NCBI GenBank assembly: GCA_963693365.1
Contig: CAVNZM010000006.1
Span: 10,168,001-10,232,000 of the forward strand
DNA from: Amoebidium appalachense
Lineage: Eukaryota; Ichthyosporea
Direction of reading: 5' to 3'
DNA: 64,000 bases
In this document: in pieces, positions 59,413-64,000 of the stretch
Layout of the letters: each line of letters starts with the position of its first letter
Numbering within the stretch: the stretch's first letter is position 1
Position numbers and translations under genes: made by a program
The notes under the pieces: generated by a model
Told to the model about the DNA's origin: nothing
The model's database searches: none
What the model saw: only the letters and a program-made list of their open reading frames with translations

Positions 59413-61346
59413 GGAATAATGTTGTACATAGGTTTACGATTTTGAGATAGGGATTTGTTGCACTTTTTCATCCGCCTCTTCCCTCGGGGGGAGGGGGGGG
59501 GGGGGGGGGGGGGGGAGGGGGGGGGGGAAAGGGTTTTTTGGGGAATGTGGGGACTGAGAAAACGAAAGGGTCAGTAGGGCGTACTCTTAGATGGAGAGAA
59601 AAAAGTCGATACCGATACTTGAAGCTCAAGGGCTCTGTGGAACACTAGCAGACCATATCCAATGGCGGATACATTGTCTGCCATGAGCTGTAATGTGGGT
59701 TCGAGTTTGTTTGCTTTTCCGTGAAGGAAGGGAAAATGGGTTGGGTGTGTGTGTGTTTTGAAAGAAGGGAAGGGTGGGGGGCACGGGGCAGAGGAGTATG
59801 TGTGCGGACTAGTATGGATACGTGGGTGGCACTGGTTTTCGTGTGTGTGTGTGTGCTTCATCGAACATGATGTGTAGTCCCCATGATGATGACTGTTTGC
59901 ATGCCGTAGCATGCATGTGTGTTTTGTTTCTTGTATGTGTGGGTGGGCATTCTTTTCTTTTCTTTTTTTTTTTTTTTTTTTTCCTTTTTTTTTTTTTTTT
60001 TTTTTTTGTGGGGGGGGGGGGGGGGGGGGGAGGTTATTATGGGTATTTAAGGGGAGGAAGCAAGGCGAGCAGTGTGTCATGTCTACCACTTATGGAGACA
60101 CCCACCGCAGCCATACACCAGTTTGCCCTCAGTCGTATATGTTTCATGCTCATTACCGATGCTCTGGTTAGGTGCAGGCATCTTGCATCTCCAGTCTAGG
60201 TGTTGTGCCGTGTGCTCCTGCCGGTATATTGCTGGCATGCATGTATCAAGTGTTGACCTATGGCACGTAGTTTGGTGCTCCCCTCTCTCTCCCTCTTTCT
60301 CTCTCTCTCTCTCTCTCTCCACCCCCCCTCCCTCCCTTTCCTCCCCCCCCCCCCCCCCCCCCCCCCCCCCAACACACACACACACACCTGCCCCATTGCA
60401 CCGCTACATACCCGACCAACGTACCTGCATGTGTGACGGCACGATACCTGCAAATATGTATGTGCACATGGTACCCAATAACATGCATGTGCACTCAAAT
60501 CCAGAGAACAGTACTTAACAGCATGTGTGTGTGCACAGTACGTACTGATATGCATGTGCACATAGCACCTGCTGCCATGTATTCGCACACAGTACCTACT
60601 TATATGTTTGTACACACATCCCCTAACAACAAGCATGTTCAAGCAGTTGTTACGAACATGTATTTTCACAGAATAGTTACTAACATGCATGTACCTACCA
60701 ACATGTGCTTTTACACAACACTTGCCAACATGCACACGCACACAGTACCTGTAAACAATCGTGCTCACAGAGCAGCTGCTAGCATGCATGTGCACGCAGT
60801 ACTTGAATGCATCTGCACACAGTACTTGCTAACATGCATGTGCGCACAGTACGTGATGGAGAAACTGGGCAAGGCAGACCGCACGGAAGACCCCGAGCTT
60901 GAGGCCCGTGTTGAGAAGTTGTTTGAGCAGAAGAGACGCTACACAGAGCTCAATGCCACCTGTGAGGCCCTGCTGAGTGGTGTTATCAGCGCACTGAACA
61001 ATCAGGTGGGGCAATGGGGTATTGTGAGAGGGGAAAGGGGGGAAAGGCATGTTAGAATGTTTACTCTCTCTCTGTACCTTCCTTTCTCTCTCGAACGTCT
61101 CTTTCGCGACCTCTCGCAATTTCTCCCCTTGTCCGTCCCCCCCCCCCCCTCCCCCCCCCAAATCCTTTCTCTCTCTTTTCTTCTCTACCCCCCTCTGTCT
61201 CCCTCCCTCCCCCCCCCCTCCCTACCTCCGCCCACACACCTTTTTCCCTTTCGTCCCCTCACTTTTTTTCTTTCTCTCCTGTCTCCTTTTATCCCTCCCT
61301 CCCTCTCTGCTTTATCTGCTCTCTCCCTCACACACACACACACACA

Positions 61347-61384
<38 letters not shown>

Positions 61385-61391
61385 TTCTCTC

Positions 61392-61477
<86 letters not shown>

Positions 61478-62769
61478 TGTCTGTCTGTCTGTCTGTCTCT
61501 CTCCTCCCCCTCTCCCCCTCCTTTCTCAAAGCGGAATCTGAGTTAAGCTTTGCACGAGGTGGATGGTTCACAACTCGAATACTGTAGATGGCCTGAAATC
61601 CGGTGAGAGTGGGCTACTTATTCTTAAACTTGTTGTTCTGTGTGTGCAACCCACTTCTTGACTATTCAGAATACATAAGGGGTTGTGACTTTGTATTTCT
61701 TACTTCGTACCGTATCCAACCTCCCCCATCTCCCCCCCCCCCCCCCCCCATTTTGTGGGCCCACTTTGCTTTCCTGATACGTTTGGGGAAGATGTGTGTG
61801 TGTGTGTGTGCTTGTATACATGTCTACGCAATCGAGTTGGTACGGGCGGGGCGAGGGGGTGGGGAGAGGGGGGGAGGGGGAGGGGGGGGGGGGGGGAGCA
61901 CTGAGATTAGATTGGTGCTTGTGTGTGCCAAGCTGGCTGTTTGGTTGGACGGAGGGGCAAGGAGTGCTAAAGCAAGAGAGAAGGGTTTTGTTAAGTTTTT
62001 TTTTTTTTTTTTTTTTCTTTTTGGGGGGGGGGGGGGGGGGGGGGGGGGGGTGACGTTCACGTGGATATTTTAGCAAGAGAGGGACTCAGCAGGTGCAAAA
62101 CCGATTGTGGGACTCAACTTAGCTGCATATGGACTTATTGATCAACACCCCCCTTCCCCCCCCCCCCCCCCCCCCCCCCCCCACCCCCCCCCCCTCCTCC
62201 TTCGTCCCACCCACCACCACTACCACCCCCTCTGTCCATACACACCTGGTCTTTCCATTCCCCCCCCCCAACCACCACCACCACCACCACCCAAACACAT
62301 ACACACACATTCGCTCAAGCGGAAAACATGCACATCCCCCCCCCCCCCCCCTTCCCCCACCCCCACCCCCGTACTTTATAGCGCATTCAACCCCCCCCCC
62401 CCCCAAAAAAAAAAATTATGCGTATCATTGGGTTCATTTCGCTTTTTGTTTTCGTATTATTGTTCGTTGTCCCATGTGCCCCATTCCAATGTTTCTGTGG
62501 ATAACCCCCCCCCCCCCCCCCCCCCCCCCCCAGGGACCCGTCCACCTGATGATGGGCTCTACTTGTGTTGCATTCGTTCTGTGTATGTGTTTGGTGTTAT
62601 TCATGGTGGATTGCACTTCGTACTTGCATTCTAGACTCCCAAGGATGTGCGCTGCTTTTCATGCACACTTTTGTGTATGTTTTCTATTGCAAATTTGCAC
62701 TGTGTTGCTCGCCGTTGGTTGCACTTCATACTCCGTAAACCATTCTAACCAACCAATCCCTCCCCCCCC

Positions 62770-62800
<31 letters not shown>

Positions 62801-62832
62801 ACACACACATGCCTGAGCGCGCACACATACAC

Positions 62833-62905
<73 letters not shown>

Positions 62906-63157
62906 CGCACACACATACACACACACACACACATACACACACACACACACACATATATACACACATACACACAGCAACTGCTCAGCAAGCAATTCGAGGA
63001 GCTAGCGATCAAGGAGCCCGAGCTACGCACACAGTTTGAGCGCAACAGTGCCACGCAGGCAGCGGTGGCCAAGCACGGCAGCAACCTTGTGACGGCCATG
63101 AAGTTCTTTGTGTCCAATGTGGCCACCCTGTGTGACAAGGCTATGGAGGATACCATG
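57394..63157 (+). CDS. ARFIP: Arfaptin-type BAR-domain protein, 3' end beyond window
   Basis: Arfaptins are crescent-shaped BAR proteins that bind Arf/Arl/Rac GTPases on trans-Golgi membranes. Exons seen: 57394-57678 (residues 1-95), 59150-59290 (96-142), 60850-61005 (143-194), 62975-63157 (195-255), all phase 0. The N-terminus is acidic and Pro-rich, with no domain recognised. [38 protein letters not shown] and the block [12 protein letters not shown]...[14 protein letters not shown]...KAMEDTM align with the arfaptin homology domain (human [20 protein letters not shown] and FFVSSINTLVTKTMEDTL). About 100 residues of the BAR domain should follow, but no matching exon appears before 64000. Intron acceptors sit at the ends of (CA)n or of a 27-bp repeat array. 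An upstream in-frame ATG at 57367 would add 9 residues; 57394 is preferred for its AAAATGA context. Confidence 0.88.
57915..58120. repeat. (CA)n array in arfaptin intron 1
   Basis: About 70 nt of pure CA at 57918-57990, then interrupted CA sequence to 58120. It is intronic, between the first two arfaptin exons. Confidence 0.88.
59035..59149. repeat. (CA)n array running into arfaptin exon 2 acceptor
   Basis: Interrupted CA array ending CATACACAG directly at the 3' splice site of the exon starting at 59150. No conventional pyrimidine tract is present. Confidence 0.8.
59340..59410. repeat. T(n)G(n) tract
   Basis: About 16 T followed by about 48 G in arfaptin intron 2, with another G tract at 59486-59526. 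It has the same order as other T(n)G(n) tracts in the window; no element body is recognised next to it. Confidence 0.8.
59960..60033. repeat. T(n)G(n) tract
   Basis: T-rich run of about 48 nt followed by about 21 G. Arfaptin intron 2. Confidence 0.8.
60425..60860 (+). repeat. Degenerate 27-bp tandem array ending at arfaptin exon 3 acceptor
   Basis: About 16 units, spaced 18-40 nt apart (mostly 27), approximating ATGCATGTGCACACAGTACCTGCTAAC. Several units carry CACAGTAC; the last one supplies the real acceptor GCGCACAG|TACGTG of the exon starting at 60850. Because the unit is usually 27 nt, a single frame stays open through the array. Confidence 0.75.
61310..61510. repeat. (CT)n/(GT)n compound microsatellite
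   Basis: CA, then about 115 nt of CT-rich repeat, then about 30 nt of GT, then (TGTC)n. It lies in arfaptin intron 3, preceded by pyrimidine-rich DNA from 61055. Confidence 0.88.
61655..61765 (+). repeat. SINE-like fragment (copy P) with C tail
   Basis: TTACTTCGTACCGTATCCAACC leading into a C tract resembles the 3' end of the family on the + strand (compare TACTTCGTACTGTGTTCCGC in copy A). It is short and diverged. Confidence 0.45.
61995..62050. repeat. T(n)G(n) tract
   Basis: About 28 T-rich nt followed by about 29 G, in arfaptin intron 3. Confidence 0.8.
62366..62415 (+). repeat. SINE-like 3' end with intact C(n)A(n) tail (copy Q)
   Basis: GTACTTTATAGCGCATTCAA is followed directly by about 14 C and then 11 A. 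It shows the end of the element body, the C tract and the A tract in one continuous piece, the best direct view of the tail. Confidence 0.65.
62530..62785 (+). repeat. SINE-like elements, copy R (two adjoining 3' parts)
   Basis: CCTGATGATGGGCTCTACTTG starts a + strand copy that continues to ATTGCACTTCGTACTTGCAT. A second 3' part (GTTGCACTTCATACTCCG) ends in a C tract at 62761-62786. The copies are diverged. The C tract merges with the (CA)n array that leads into arfaptin exon 4. Confidence 0.6.
62787..62974. repeat. (CA)n array running into arfaptin exon 4 acceptor
   Basis: About 185 nt of CA repeat with CG and TA interruptions, ending ACACACAG exactly at the 3' splice site of the exon starting at 62975. 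Confidence 0.9.
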
Positions 63158-63598
63158 GTGTGTGCCTGCATCCTGTCATTCCTCCTTGTCTCCCCATATC
63201 TGCCCCTGCCCTGGCTCATCCCATCCCCACTGATCTCCCCACATCCCTCCTCCCATCCCCTCCTCTCCTTACATCCTTTTCGGCCTCTGCTCATCGCTGT
63301 CCTGCCTCCTCCCTTCCCCCCTCCCTACTTCCCCACATCCTTCCCTGCCTCCCTTGATCCCTGCCTCCCTCCCCTTCCAATGCCTCCCTGCCTCCCCACC
63401 TCCGTTACTGCATCCCCATATCCCTCCCAGCCTCCCCCTACATCCCACAACGCTTCTCATCGCTCTCCAAGGCCGAGGTAGGCTGTACAAGCCCTCCCCC
63501 CCCCCCCCCCCCCCCCCCCCCCCAACCTGTTGCTTCCGTTATGGCCCCTCCCCTTCGGGAATCTTTTTTCACTTTGTGGCCTGGCCCTTTTCCCCCCT

Positions 63599-63644
<46 letters not shown>

Positions 63645-64000
63645 ACCTGTTTTTTTGTGTAACATATTTTTTTTTTTCCCCTCCCCCCCATTGTCCGACC
63701 TTGCTTGCGGTTCCCCCCGCTCATTTTTGCACATCATCTAATCTCCACCACCACTACAACCCTTCCCGTGCTGTTTAGTGTGTGGAAATGGAATGCTAGA
63801 ACATGGGCAAGTGGAGCATTTGGGAACACGTGGTTTACAGATAGTGAATGTGTGCATGTACATGTGTGTTGGGTCATGGTCGTTTCTGCCCCCACATGTC
63901 TGTATTGCATTCCCTCTGGTTTGCCTCTGTGTGCATGGCAGGTAGTTATGAAGCCATTCCCCAGTGCGCGCTAATTGTGCCAATAATGAGACAATTATGC
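63158..64000. other. Arfaptin intron 4 (runs off the window)
   Basis: Pyrimidine-rich sequence to 63480, C tracts near 63497-63523 and 63601-63630, then ordinary sequence. I find no continuation of the BAR domain (the expected next residues resemble LMTVKQYE), so the next exon lies to the right. Confidence 0.6.

Noticed and set aside
60425-60860. CRISPR-like or protein-coding 27-bp repeats
   Set aside because: Units are degenerate and contiguous, lie in an intron, and the frame is open only because the unit length is a multiple of three.

Overview
This is nuclear DNA from an intron-rich eukaryote. Multi-exon genes with GT-AG introns of roughly 0.1-2 kb sit among very abundant (CA)n/(GT)n microsatellites, G or C homopolymers up to about 79 nt, and a short retroposon-like repeat. 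Most open frames in the window (poly-Pro, poly-Gly, Thr-His and Cys-Val proteins) are translations of these simple repeats, not genes. Exons use many G/C-ending codons. The gene set (mitochondrial lipoyl synthase, AIF, centrin, ESCO-type cohesin acetyltransferase, MRG15-type chromobarrel, arfaptin, a C11orf98-like protein) suggests an opisthokont, perhaps a unicellular holozoan. That placement is inference; no ribosomal or organellar marker is present.

Layout: 1-8.7 kb has no recognised gene, only simple repeats and copies of two interspersed repeat families. 8.7-14.5 kb (- strand) is an 11-exon lipoyl synthase gene. 16.3-27.2 kb (-) is a 17-exon apoptosis-inducing factor gene with many retroposon copies in its introns. 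It shares a ~580-bp divergent upstream region with a 6-exon centrin gene (+, 27.7-32.1 kb). 34.2-46.1 kb (-) holds exons for a C2H2 finger plus ESCO/Eco1 acetyltransferase and, upstream, exons for an MRG15-type chromobarrel. All reading phases are compatible with one 548-residue chromobarrel-cohesin-acetyltransferase fusion. A short, divergently transcribed C11orf98-like gene (+, 46.7-47.6 kb) shares its upstream region. A few exon-like stretches of an unrecognised gene (-) lie at 49.1-50.1 kb. A single-exon Ser/Thr kinase (-) is at 50.9-51.8 kb. 52-57 kb is mostly non-coding, with GC-rich islands and a 138-codon ORF between diverged inverted repeats. From 57.4 kb to beyond the right edge is an arfaptin-type BAR protein gene (+, 3' incomplete).

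The genes do not form a pathway. Lipoyl synthase and AIF are both mitochondrial; centrin and the cohesin acetyltransferase both serve cell division. The most notable observations are the putative chromobarrel-ESCO fusion, a SINE-like family with Pol III box-like motifs and a C(n)A(n) 3' tail, microsatellites abutting splice sites, and a degenerate 27-bp repeat array whose last unit supplies a 3' splice site. One exon carries an apparent 1-nt homopolymer frameshift, and exact homopolymer lengths should be treated as unreliable.
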